From: Schistocephalus solidus
Lineage: Eukaryota; Platyhelminthes; Cestoda; Diphyllobothriidea; Diphyllobothriidae
DNA length: 64,000 nt
Reading direction: 5' to 3'
NCBI GenBank assembly: GCA_017591395.1
Contig: WEDG01005365.1
Span: 1 to 64,000, forward strand
The notes below the pieces were generated by a model, which did no database searches, was not told the origin of the DNA, and was given only the letters and a program-made list of their open reading frames with translations. Below are positions 1 to 11,900 of the stretch, piece by piece (position 1 is the first letter of the stretch; each line of letters opens with the position of its first letter). A program made the translations under genes and the position numbers.

Positions 1-3000
1 TGTTATACTTCGTTCAGTTATCTTATTACTACCAGTTATTCAACGGAGTCCATATGCAGAAGACGCATGAGAACTGGGACCCACTGAGGAGCTTAGACCC
101 CTCGTTTGCTGTGTCACACAGCAGCAGAAACATCGGCGAAACACGTGTCTGGGCTTTTAGCTTGTATCTATGTCGGAAGTACGGTATAACGTCTTTGCCA
201 TATAAGATTCATACTACTTGTAGTACTACTTGTTTGTAGAATGGGCATTACGTGGTTATTCCACAGTGGTTGATTGTCTTCGACCCAAATGTTTCATTGA
301 AATTTCGGGTCTGACCCTAAAAAGGCATGCCCAAATCACCTAACACCATGTCCTGCAATTAATAATTTCAGAAATTATGCACCCGATTATTCGCTGGAGT
401 CCATATACCAGAAACCGCATAGAGAACGCTGGGGACCCACTGAGGAGCTTAGCCCCTCGTTGCTGTGTCACACAGCAGCAGAAACATCGGCGAAACACGT
501 GTCTGGGCTTTTAAGCTTGTATCTATGTCGGAAGTACGGTATAACGTCTTTGCCATATAAGATTCATACTACTTGTCGTACTACTTGTTTGTAGAAAGGG
601 CATTACGTGGTTATTCCACAGTGGTTGATTGTCTTCGACCCAAATGTTCATTGAAATTTCGGGTCTGACCCTAAAAAGGCATGTCCGAATCACCAGACAC
701 CATGTCCTGCAATTAATAATTTCAGAAATTATTTACCCGATTATTCTCTGGAGTCCATATAACAGAAACCGCATAGAGAACGCTGGGGGACCCACTGAGG
801 AGCCGAACCCCTCGTTTCTGTGTCACACAGCATCAGAAACATCGGCGAAACACGTGTCTGGGCTTTTAGCTTGTATCTATGTCGGAAGTACGGTATAACG
901 TCTTTGCCATATAAGATTCATACTACTTGTAGTACTACTTGTTTGTAGAATGGGCATTACGTGGTTATTCCACAGTGGTTGATTGTCTTCGACCCAAATT
1001 TTCATTGAAATTTCGGGTCTGACCCTAAAAACGTCATGTCCAAATCACCTGACTCCATGTCCTGCACTTAATAATTTCAGAAATTATCTACCCGATTATT
1101 CGCTGGAGTCCATATACCAGAAACCGCATAGAGAACGCTGGGGGACCCACTGAGGAGCTTAGCCCCTCGTTGCTGTGTCACACAGCAGCAGAAACATCGG
1201 CGAAACACGTGTCTGGTCTTTAAGCTTGTATCTATGTCGGAAGTACGGTATAACGTCTTTGCCATATAAGATTCATACTACTTGTAGTACTACTTGTTTG
1301 TAGAATGGGCATTACGTGGTTATTCCACAGTGGTTGATTGTCTTCGACCCAAATGTTCATTGAAATTTCGGGTCTGACCCTAAAAAGGCATGTCCGAATC
1401 ACCAGACACCATGTCCTGCAATTAATAATTTCAGAAATTATTTACCCGATTATTCTCTGGAGTCCATATACCAGAAACCGCATAGAGAACGCTGGGGGAC
1501 CCACTGAGGAGCCGACCCTCGTTGCTGTGTCACACAGCAGCAGAAACATCGGCGAAACACGTGTCTGGGCTTTTAGCTAGTATCTATGTCGGAAGTACGG
1601 TATAACGTCTTTGCCATATAAGATTCATACTACTTGTAGTACTACTTGTTTGTAGAATGGGCATTACGTGGTTATTCCACAGTGGTTGATTGTCTTCGAC
1701 CCAAATGTTCATTGAAATTTCGGGTCTGACCCTAAAAAGTCATGTCCGAAATCACCTGACTCCATGTCCTGCACTTAATAATTTCAGAAATTATTTACCC
1801 GATTATTCTCTGAGTCCATATACCAGAAACCGCATAGAGAACGCTGGGGGACCCACTGAGGAGCTGAACCCCTCGTTGCTGTGTCACACAGCAGCAGAAA
1901 CATCGGCGAAAACACGTGTCTGGGCTTTTAGCTAGTATCTATGTCGGAAGTACGGTATAACGTCTTTGCCATATAAGATTCATACTACTTGTAGTACTAC
2001 TTGTTTGTAGAATGGGCATTACGTGGTTATTCCACAGTGGTTGATTGTCTTCGACCCAAATGTTCATTGAAATTTCGGGTCCGACCCTAAAAAGTCATGT
2101 CCGAATCACCTGACTCCATGTCCTGCACTTAATAATTTCAGAAATTATTTTAACCCGATTATTCTCTGGAGTCCATATACCAGAAACCGCATAGAGAACG
2201 CTGGGGGACCCACTGAGGAGCCGAACCCCTCGTTGCTGTGTCACACAGCAGCAGAAACATCGGCGAAACACGTGTCTGGGCTTTTAGCTAGTATCTATGT
2301 CGGAAGTACGGTATAACGTCTTTGCCATATAAGATTCATACTACTTGTAGTACTACTTGTTTGTAGAATGGGCATTACGTGGTTATTCCACAGTGGTTGA
2401 TTGTCTTCGACCCAAATGTTCATTGAAATTTCGGGTCCGACACTAAAAAGTCATGTCCGAATCACCTGACTCCATGTCCTGCACTTAATAATTTCAAGAA
2501 ATTATTTACCCGATTATTCTCTGGAGTCCATATACCAGAAACCGCATAGAGAACGCTGGGGGACCCACTGAGGAGCCGAACCCCTCGTTGCTGTGTCACA
2601 CAGCAGCAGAAACATCGGCGAAACACGTGTCTGGGCTTTTAGCTAGTATCTATGTCGGAAGTACGGTATAACGTCTTTGCCATATAAGATTCATACTACT
2701 TGTAGTACTACTTGTTTGTAGAATGGGCATTACGTGGTTATTCCACAGTGGTTGATTGTCTTCGACCCAAATGTTCATTGAAATTTCGGATCTGACCCTA
2801 AAAAGTCATGTCCGAAATCACCTGACTCCATGTCCTGCACTTAATAATTTCAAAATTATTTACCCGATTATTCTCTGGAGTCCATATACCAGAAACCGCA
2901 TAGAGAACGCTGGGGGACCCACTGAGGAGCCGAACCCCTCGTTGCTGTGTCACACAGCAGCAGAAACATCGGCGAAACACGTGTCTGGGCTTTTGGCTTG

Positions 3001-6000
3001 TATCTTTGTCGGAAGTACGGTATAACGTCTTTGCCATATAAGATTCATACTACTTGTAGTACTACTTGTTTGTAGAATGGGCATTACGTGGTTATTCCAC
3101 AGTGGTTGATTGTCTTCGACCCAAATGTTCATTGAAATTTCGGGTCTGACCCTAAAAAGTCATGTCCGAAATCACCTGACTCCATGTCCTGCACTTAATA
3201 ATTTCAGAAATTATTTAACCCGATTATTCTCTGGAGTCCATATACCAGAAACCGCATAGAGAACGCTGGGGGACCCACTGAGGAGCAGAACCCCTCGTTG
3301 CTGTGTCACACAGCAGCAGAAACATCGGCGAAACACGTGTCTGGGCTTTTAGCTAGTATCTATGTCGGAAGTACGGTATAACGTCTTTGCCATATAAGAT
3401 TCATACTACTTGTAGTACTACTTGTTTGTAGAATGGGCATTACGTGGTTATTCCACAGTGGTTGATTGTCTTCGACCCAAATGTTCATTGAAATTTCGGG
3501 TCTGACCCTTTAAAAAGTCATGTCCGAATCACCTGACTCCATGTCCTGCACTTAATAATTTCAGAAATTATTTACCCGATTATTCTCTGGAGTCCATATA
3601 CCAGAAACCGCATAGAGAACGCTGGGGGACCCACTGAGGAGCCGAACCCCTCGTTGCTGTGTCACACAGCAGCAGAAACATCGGCGAAACACGTGTCTGG
3701 GCTTTTTAGCTAGTATCTATGTCGGAAGTACGGTATAACGTCTTTGCCATATAAGATTCATACTACTTGTAGTACTACTTGTTTGTAGAATGGGCATTAC
3801 GTGGTTATTCCACAGTGGTTGATTGTCTTCGACCCAAATGTTCATTGAAATTTCGGGTCTGACCCTAAAAAGTCATGTCCGAATCACCTGACTCCATGTC
3901 CTGCACTTAATAATTTCAGAAATTATTTACCCGATTATTCTCTGGAGTCCATATACCAGAAACCGCATAGAGAACGCTGGGGGACCCACTGAGGAGCCGA
4001 ACCCCTCGTTGCTGTGTCACACAGCAGCAGAAACATCGGCGAAACACGTGTCTGGGCTTTAGCTAGTATCTATGTCGGAAGTACGGTATAACGTCTTTGC
4101 CATATAAGATTCATACTACTTGTAGTACTACTTGTTTTGTAGAATGGGCATTACGTGGTTATTCCACAGTGGTTGATTGTCTTCGACCCAAATGTTCATT
4201 GAAATTTCGGGTCTGACCCTAAAAAGTCATGTCCGAATCACCTGACTCCATGTCCTGCACTTAATAATTTCAGAAATTATTTACCCGATTATTCTCTGGA
4301 GTCCATATACCAGAAACCGCATAGAGAACGCTGGGGGACCCACTGAGGAGCCGAAACCCCTCGTTGCTGTGTCACACAGCAGCAGAAACATCGGCAAAAC
4401 ACGTGTCTGGGATTTTCAGCTAGTATCTATGTAGGAAGTACGGTATAACGTCTTTGTCATATAAGATTCATACTACTTGTAGTACTACTTGTTTTGTAGA
4501 ATGGGCATTACGTGGTTATTCCACAGTGGTTGATTGTCTTCGACCCAAATGTTCATTGAAATTTCGGGTCTGACCCTAAAAAGTCATGTCCGAATCACCT
4601 GACTCCATGTCCTGCACTTAATAATTTCAGAAATTATTTACCCGATTATTCTCTGGAGTCCATATACCAGAAACCGCATAGAGAACGCTGGGGGACCCAC
4701 TGAGGAGCCGAACCCCTCGTTGCTGTGTCACACAGCAGCAGAAACATCGGCGAAACACGTGTCTGGGCTTTTAGCTAGTATCTATGTCGGAAGTACGGTA
4801 TAACGTCTTTTCATATAAGATTCATACTACTTGTAGTACTACTTGTTTGTAGAATGGGCATTACGTGGTTATTCCACAGTGGTTGATTGTCTTCGACCCA
4901 AATGTTCATTGAAATTTCGGGTCTGACCCTAAAAAGTCATGTCCGAATCACCTGACTCCATGTCCTGCACTTAATAATTTCAGAAATTATTACCCGATTA
5001 TTCTCTGGAGTCCATATACCAGAAACCGCATAGAGAACGCTGGGGGACCCACTGAGGAGCTGAACCCTCGTTGCTGTGTCACACAGCAGCAGAAACATCG
5101 GCGAAAACACGTGTCTGGGCTTTTAGCTAGTATCTATGTCGGAAGTACGGTATAACGTCTTTGCCATATAAGATTCATACTACTTGTAGTACTACTTGTT
5201 TGTAGAATGGGCATTACGTGGTTATTCCACAGTGGTTGATTGTCTTCGACCCAAATGTTCATTGAAATTTCGGGTCTGACCCTAAAAAGTCATGTCCGAA
5301 TCACCTGACTCCATGTCCTGCACTTAATAATTTCAGAAATTATTTACCCGATTATTCTCTGGAGTCCATATACCAGAAACCGCATAGAGAACGCTGGGGG
5401 ACCCACTGAGGAGCCGAACCCCTCGTTGCTGTGTCACACAGCAGCAGAAACATCGGCGAAACACATGTCTTGGCTTTTTAACTAGTATCTATGTCGGAAG
5501 TACGGTATAACGTCTTTGCCATATAAGATTCATACTACTTGTAGTACTACTTGTTTGTAGAATGGGCATTACGTGGTTATTCCACAGTGGTTGATTGTCT
5601 TCGACCCAAATGTTCATTGAAATTTCGGGTCTGACCCTAAAAGTCATGTCCGAATCACCTGACTCCATGTCCTGCACTTAATAATTTCAGAAATTATTTA
5701 CCCGATTATTCTCTGGAGTCCATATACCAGAAACCGCATAGAGAACGCTGGGGGACCCACTGAGGAGCCGAACCCCTCGTTGCTGTGTCACACAGCAGCA
5801 GAAACATCGGCGAAACACGTGTCTGGGCTTTTAGCTAGTATCTATGTCGGAAGTACGGTATAACGTCTTTTGCCATATAAGATTCATACTACTTGTAGTA
5901 CTACTTGTTTGTAGAATGGGCATTACGTGGTTATTCCACAGTGGTTGATTGTCTTCGACCCAAATGTTCATTGAAATTTCGGGTCTGATCCTAAAAAGTC

Positions 6001-8460
6001 ATGTCCGAATCACCTGACTCCATGTCCTGCACTTAATAATTTCAGAAATTATTTACCCGATTATTCTCTGGAGTCCATATACCAGAAACCGCAAGAGAAC
6101 GCTGGGGGACCCACTGAGGAGCCGAACCCCTCGTTGCTGTGTCACACAGCAGCAGAAACATCGGCGAAACACGTGTCTGGGCTTTTAGCTAGTATCTATG
6201 TCGGAAGTACGGTATAACGTCTTTGCCATATAAGATTCATACTACTTGTAGTACTACTTGTTTGTAGAATGGGCATTACGTGGTTATTCCACAGTGGTTG
6301 ATTGTCTTCGACCCAAATGTTCATTGAAATTTCGGGTCTGACCCTAAAAAGTCATGTCCGAATCACCTGACTCCATGTCCTGCACTTAATAATTTCAGAA
6401 ATTATTTACCCGATTATTCTCTGGAGTCCATATACCAGAAACCGCATAGAGAACGCTGGGGGACCCACTGAGGAGCCAAACCCCTCGTTGCTGTGTCACA
6501 CAGCAGCAGAAACATCGGCGAAACACGTGTCTGGGCTTTTAGCTAGTATCTATGTCGGAAGTACGGTATAACGTCTTTGCCATATAAGATTCATACTACT
6601 TGTAGTACTTCTTGTTTGTAGAATGGGCATTACGTGGTTATTCCACAGTGGTTGATTGTCTTCGACCCAAATGTTCATTGAAATTTCGGGTCTGACCGTA
6701 AAAGTCATGTCCGAATCACCTGACTCCATGTCCTGCACTTAATAATTTCAGAAATTATTTACCCGATTATTCTCTGGAGTCCATATACCAGAAACCGCAT
6801 AGAGAACGCTGGGGGACCCACTGAGGAGCCGAAACCCCTCGTTGCTGTGTCACACAGCAGCAGAAAACATCGGCGAAACACGTGTCTGGGCTTTTTAGCT
6901 AGTATCTATGTCGGAAGTACGGTATAACGTCTTTGCCATATAAGATTCATACTACTTGTAGTACTACTTGTTTTGTAGAATGGGCATTACGTGGTTATTC
7001 CACAGTGGTTGATTGTCTTCGACCCAAATGTTCATTGAAATTTTGGGTCTGACCTAAAAAGTCATGTCCGAATCATCTGACTCCATGTCCTGCACTTAAT
7101 AATTTCAGAAATTATTTACCCGATTATTCTCTGGATTCCATATACCAGAAACCGCATAGAGAACGCTGGGGGACCCACTGAGGAGCCAACCCCTCGTTGC
7201 TGTGTCACACAGCAGCAGAAACATCGGCGAAACACGTGTCTGGGCTTTTAGCTAGTATCTATGTCGGAAGTACGGTATAACGTCTTTGCCATATAAGATT
7301 CATACTACTTGTAGTACTACTTGTTTGTAGAATGGGCATTACGTGGTTATTCAACAGTGGTTGATTGTCTTCGACCCAAATGTTCATTGAAATTTCGGGT
7401 CTGACCCTAAAAAGTCATGTCCGAATCACCTGACTCCATGTCCTGCACTTAATAATTTCAGAAATTATTTACCCGATAATTCTCTGGAGTCCATATACCA
7501 GAAACCGCATAGAGAACGCTGGGGGACCCACTGAGGAGCCGAACCCCTCGTTGCTGTGTCACACAGTAGCAGAAACATCGGCGAAACACGTGTCTGGGCT
7601 TTTAAGCTAGTATCTATGTCGGAAGTACGGTATAACGTCTTTGCCATATAAGATTCATACTACTTGTAGTACTACTTGTTTGTAGAATGGGCATTACGTG
7701 GTTATTCCACAGTGGTTGATTGTCTTCGACCCAAATGTTCATTGAAATTTCGGGTCTGACCCTAAAAAGTCATGTGCGAATCACCTGACTCCATGTCCTG
7801 CACTTAATAATTTCAGAAATTATTTACCCGATTATTCTCTGGAGTCCATATACCAGAAACCGCATAGAGAACGCTGGGGGACCCACTGAGGAGCCGAACC
7901 CCTCGTTGCTGTGTCACACAACAGCAGAAACATCGGCGAAAACACGTGTCTGGGCTTTTAGCTAGTATCTATGTCGGAAGTACGGTATAACGTCTTTGCC
8001 ATATAAGATTCATACTACTTGTAGTACTACTTGTTTTGTAGAATGGGCATTACGTGGTTATTCCACAGTGGTTGATTGTCTTCGACCCAAATGTTCATTG
8101 AAATTTCGGGTCTGACCCTAAAAAGTCATGTCCGAATCACCTGACTCCATGTCCTGCACTTAATAATTTCAGAAATTATTTACCCGATTATTCTCTGGAG
8201 TCCATATACCAGAAACCGCATAGAGAACGCTGGGGGACCCACTGAGGAGCCGAACCCCTCGTCGCTGTGTCACACAGCAGCGGAAACATCGGCGAAACAC
8301 GTGTCTGGGCTTTTTAGCTAGTATCTATGTCGGAAGTACGGTATAACGTCTTTGCCATATAAGATTCATACTACATGTAGAACTACTTGTTTGTAGAATG
8401 GGCATTACGTGGTTATTCCACAGTGGTTGATTGTCTTCGACCCAAAAGTTCATTGAAATT
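1..8460 (+). repeat. Tandem satellite, ~355-bp monomer with 24 ribozyme cores
   Basis: Head-to-tail tandem array; the window starts inside a monomer. The spacing of one fixed heptamer gives a mean period of about 354.7 bp. Its 24 positions start at 84, 440, 795, 1150, 1504, 1856, 2213, 2568, 2922, 3278, 3634, 3989, 4343, 4700, 5052, 5406, 5760, 6114, 6468, 6821, 7178, 7531, 7886 and 8242. Copies are near-identical, differing mostly by single-base indels in homopolymers. The leftmost four are the most diverged, as expected near an array edge. Open frames of 60-90 codons here are repeat artefacts: the same frames recur and are broken by indels. The array stops inside a monomer at about 8460, where AT-rich unique sequence begins. 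Each complete monomer carries a hammerhead-like fold (see the ncRNA entry). I do not recognise the monomer as a named family. Confidence 0.97.
2190..2299 (+). ncRNA. Type I hammerhead ribozyme-like motif (representative satellite copy)
   Basis: Representative of the fold in each monomer. Core box CTGAGGA at 2213-2219 fits the consensus CUGANGA. Stem II is GCCGA (2220-2224) with TCGGC (2260-2264), extended by an inner hairpin GCTGTG/CACAGC. The second core strand GAA is at 2265-2267. Stem III is the palindrome ACACGTGT (2268-2275). The expected cleavage base C17 is 2276. Stem I pairs CCCA (2209-2212) with TGGG (2277-2280), then GCT (2200-2202) with AGC (2286-2288), then CATAGA (2190-2195) with TCTATG (2294-2299), with unpaired internal loops between. 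Every conserved core element sits in order with matching helices. The open ends are on stem I, which makes it type I. Such a short stem III is known from flatworm and newt repeats, where two copies act together. Copies at 84, 440 and 1150 have a weakened stem II; the copy at 4343 has lost the core G before AA. Cleavage is inferred, not shown. Confidence 0.8.
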
Positions 8461-8556
8461 TATATATTTATATTATATATATGAAAAATTGGCGGTGGGT
8501 GCGTAGTTTGTACAAGTGATGTGACGGTGGGGTGGGCGGGGACAATGCACTAGCGG
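8461..8556 (-). other. Probable MED23 3' UTR, AT-rich junction with the satellite
   Basis: Only about 96 bases lie between the MED23 stop codon and the satellite. On the minus strand it runs through a C-rich stretch into an ATATAAT/AATATA-rich tract that could act as a weak polyadenylation signal. No canonical AATAAA is visible, so transcripts may end inside the satellite. Confidence 0.4.
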
Positions 8557-8922
8557 CTAGTAGTCTTCCACGCCCAAAGGCGGTTTGATAGCAGCCCGGT
8601 AGAGGCGCCCCTCAAAAACGGGCTGGGCAGGGGCCCCCGAGTGCTGCTGCTGCTGACTGAGATGCTCCTGTGGAGGGGTGGGGGCAGGATTCCCGGGAAT
8701 CCCAGAAGGCAGTGGGGGCAAGATGAACTTGAGCGCACCGTGCAGGCGTGGTCTCAAAAGCGGCAACAGGGGTCGCACTTGTTCATGCACAGCGTTGCCT
8801 ACGTACATATACTTGATGTGATAGAAGACGTCCGCGAGGGTGTTCACATGGTAGAGTGGAACACCCATTCCAGCTAACTTCTGGTCCACCTTAGTGACAG
8901 CCTTATAAAGCATCTCCGTAAC
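8557..8922 (-). CDS. MED23: MED23 exon 22 (last) and stop codon
   Basis: Acceptor CTTTTTCAAAG, phase 0. [14 protein letters not shown] then [21 protein letters not shown] matches YDMLLNVDQ and ICDFLYHMKYMFTGDSVKEQV near the C terminus of animal MED23. It ends with a Pro/Gln-rich tail, like the human protein, and TAG at 8557-8559. Confidence 0.93.
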   Translation of the reverse strand, partial: VTEMLYKAVTKVDQKLAGMGVPLYHVNTLADVFYHIKYMYVGNAVHEQVRPLLPLLRPRLHGALKFILPPLPSGIPGNPAPTPPQEHLSQQQQHSGAPAQPVFEGRLYRAAIKPPLGVEDY

Positions 8923-11900
8923 CTTTGAAAAAGGAGAGAGAAACGAATTGAAGGGGTTTTGAAATTCCCTTGAAACCTACTTGGGGATATTTCAGAAAAA
9001 AAGTATGAGCGTGATTGATAACGATCAACTATGAAGAGCACCGACGAACCTGGTGGACCCTTGTTTGGAACTCGAGATTCAAAGTACCTAGGACGGGTGC
9101 TATCAGGAAGAAGGCCATCAAGAGTCGTGCCTCATTGTCCAGATGGTCAAATATATAGTTTGAAAAAACGCTAAGATAGAATAAAATAAGAAGAAACCGT
9201 GTAAAGCATTACGTGAGGATAACAAAGAGCACTCGTTAATTGGAAGGCTTAAAAGACATGCACAAGAGTATTTGACGCCTCCAGTATTTGAAATATCTTG
9301 TTACGATTGACAGCCGGTCGAAAAACGCAGGCTGGCAACCTTACCAGTAGGATAAAGCGACGTGTAATAAGAAAGGTGTCCGGACAGAAACAAAGGCGAG
9401 GAGGACCATCAGCGCTGTATAATCCTCTTTTGAGTCCGAGGATACTTGTTCGAAATTGCACCCAGTCCTGTAGTGCCTCTTTTTGAATCTGTGCAATAAA
9501 CCTCTACTTTACAATATGCAAATAACCTACCGCTATACTTGTGAGCATTTCTTTGAAATGTCCAACATAACCAACCTACGTGCACTCCCTTTAACCTGCG
9601 CGTGGGTGCGTCGTCACCAGATGTGCTGAAGTTCTTCTCTAATATTATCGTAAAAACGTGAAACGCTCTGCCGGAGGAGGTCGCAAGGTCAAAGAGTGTG
9701 AAAGCATTCAAGAAGAAGTTTGGCCGCCGCGTGGGTACAATAAATTCTACCATTTCACAACGCTTTCCTGTATAATCCAAACAGTATTATCATATTACTA
9801 AAAACCACAAGTAGCAACTATAAATACTATGAAATGGCACTGGTTGCAAGCAGACTCGTACGCCATCAGGTTGCCGTTATTTTCACCTTCATATTTGGCA
9901 GATCTTAGTTGTTATCCAAACAGACAAGGAATTCAAAGGCTCACGCCTAACCTTCGACTCCAATAAAACGGTGAAGCTTGTCACTCGATTTAACCTTCTA
10001 TTACCGGTTATTAACAAACAGGCTGCAAAAGAACGAATGCATAGGGCCACCTATCACCAATGGCAGGAGTAACTCCAGACTACTGGAGATGATGTTAGGT
10101 GCAGTGACTTGGCGGGCAGAAAGTCACCGCCTACGCCAGTCACAACCGGGCAGTTTCCTCATCCAAGTCAGGCTTCTCACAGAAATTCGACCCCATGTGG
10201 TTTTGACCGTAAGTAAAAGTGTTGGCAGCGGACCGACAGAGGCATACAATTTTGGGGCTGTAGATAACGACGATGAGATAGGAGCGGTATGACCACCAAA
10301 CGCGACTGAATATTTGACGAGGCTGACAAGTCATCAAAGAGACAATCTCACCTTGGGAATCACCAACTCCCCGGACCACCCTCCAAAGACATTGCTATGA
10401 AGATTACCCATAGGTGGGGACAAGCTAAATTCGGAAGAGAAAACAGACAATGCACGCTACTTGACTGGGAAGCAACACCATCCAATCAAAAGTCACTATG
10501 GAGCCATCGACCCCAAGGGCATACTCGGAGAGCCAATCAGGGTTTGGTCTACCATTCTGGAAGCTTGGACGCTCCCCACACGCGTGCACCCGGAAAATAC
10601 GTGCGCATCGAAGCATGCGAAAGAAAGGCAACAAATGAGGCCTACAGGTAAGCCAAGGCTTGACTCGCCTTTACGCTGAATCAAGGCTTGTTTTTGAAAA
10701 CGCCCTGACCTTCTCTTTTGGGATACAACATACATATAAACAGTGTCAACACATGGCTCCTCATAAGCATCTTCCCCTGGGGGGTGGCAGCATAATCTTT
10801 TGACAATTCCTATAGCATGCTGCTCGTACTGCATATTACGCGATTTGCGCGTAACATGACAACGTTCAAGGTCACCTATCCATGATTAGAACTCTTGTGT
10901 GGGCGTAGCTAGCTTGGTACCGAACACCTCCTGTCTGCAAACAGCATTATGTTTTACATGCATTACATCCCTATACGAACTGTGATCACAAGCTGGATGG
11001 CGAGCAGCAGCAGCATGCCCAACTGGACTGCTCACCTTGGTAAAGTCATTAATTGAGTACTGTTCGCATGGCTCCAAACGGCATGCCAGAGAGATGCCTT
11101 GAAGATGTGTAAGGGCATGCTAGTCTTGCCAGAGGATGCGGGCAGCAATTCCAGCGGGAGGATTCTGTCAAAGAACTCTACAGCCGCAGCGTGGGGACGT
11201 CCAAGGGACTCTAGGTAGGAGGGTAGAGGATCGAGGTGTGTCACGGCGCCAGTGCAGACGTTGTCCGCCTCGTTAGGAAGAAGGGGATCTGCGCGGAAGA
11301 AGGTGAGGTCTGGCAGGCCCGCAAAGCGGGCTGAACGGAAACCGTGCAAGAGCAGGTTTCTGGCGGCTAACCCACCCTCATTGGGGTGCTGAAAAACGCC
11401 GCTAACCAGGGTAACTAGGTCGTGTGGGTAGAGCGTGGTATCGGCTAAACAGGGCTCATCATTGGTGAATAATTTGCACACCGACTTCAGAATGCTCAAC
11501 CGAAAGAGGGGCTGTGAAGAAAAGGGAAAAGTAACCTGGATTGAAAACCCAGCAGCCAGAGATCGTGGCAAAGTTTACTTAAATAAGAACACGCTTAGCG
11601 GGAAAACATTTGTTGAAGACAAAAACTGATTACACATAGTAAAATGACAAAACGGCAAGGAGAATCATGTAGAACGAGTTGCACTTAAGCAATTTCGCGC
11701 TAAATTGCTCCGAGGTAGTAAAGCTGAAATTGGGTCTAAATATAGTGACGCACCCCCTTGTCGTCGTAGCATCCTGCTCTTTGTCTGCCATCGGGACGGT
11801 CGAGCAGCTTCACCACGTTCCACAAAGGATACAGAACAGTGAACAATGATCCTTCCGCATGCGCTCTTTCCGGTGCATGGTTGGTACTGAAGTTGTGCTT

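Noticed and set aside
629..7647. Repeated 60-90 codon frames in the satellite (for example starting MSSTQMFIEISG)
   Set aside because: They recur because the monomer recurs, appear on both strands and break with every indel. No codon-level conservation is visible; the conserved feature is the ribozyme fold.
1..8460. CRISPR-like array
   Set aside because: Monomers are ~355 bp and repeated throughout with no unique spacers; the sequence is eukaryotic.
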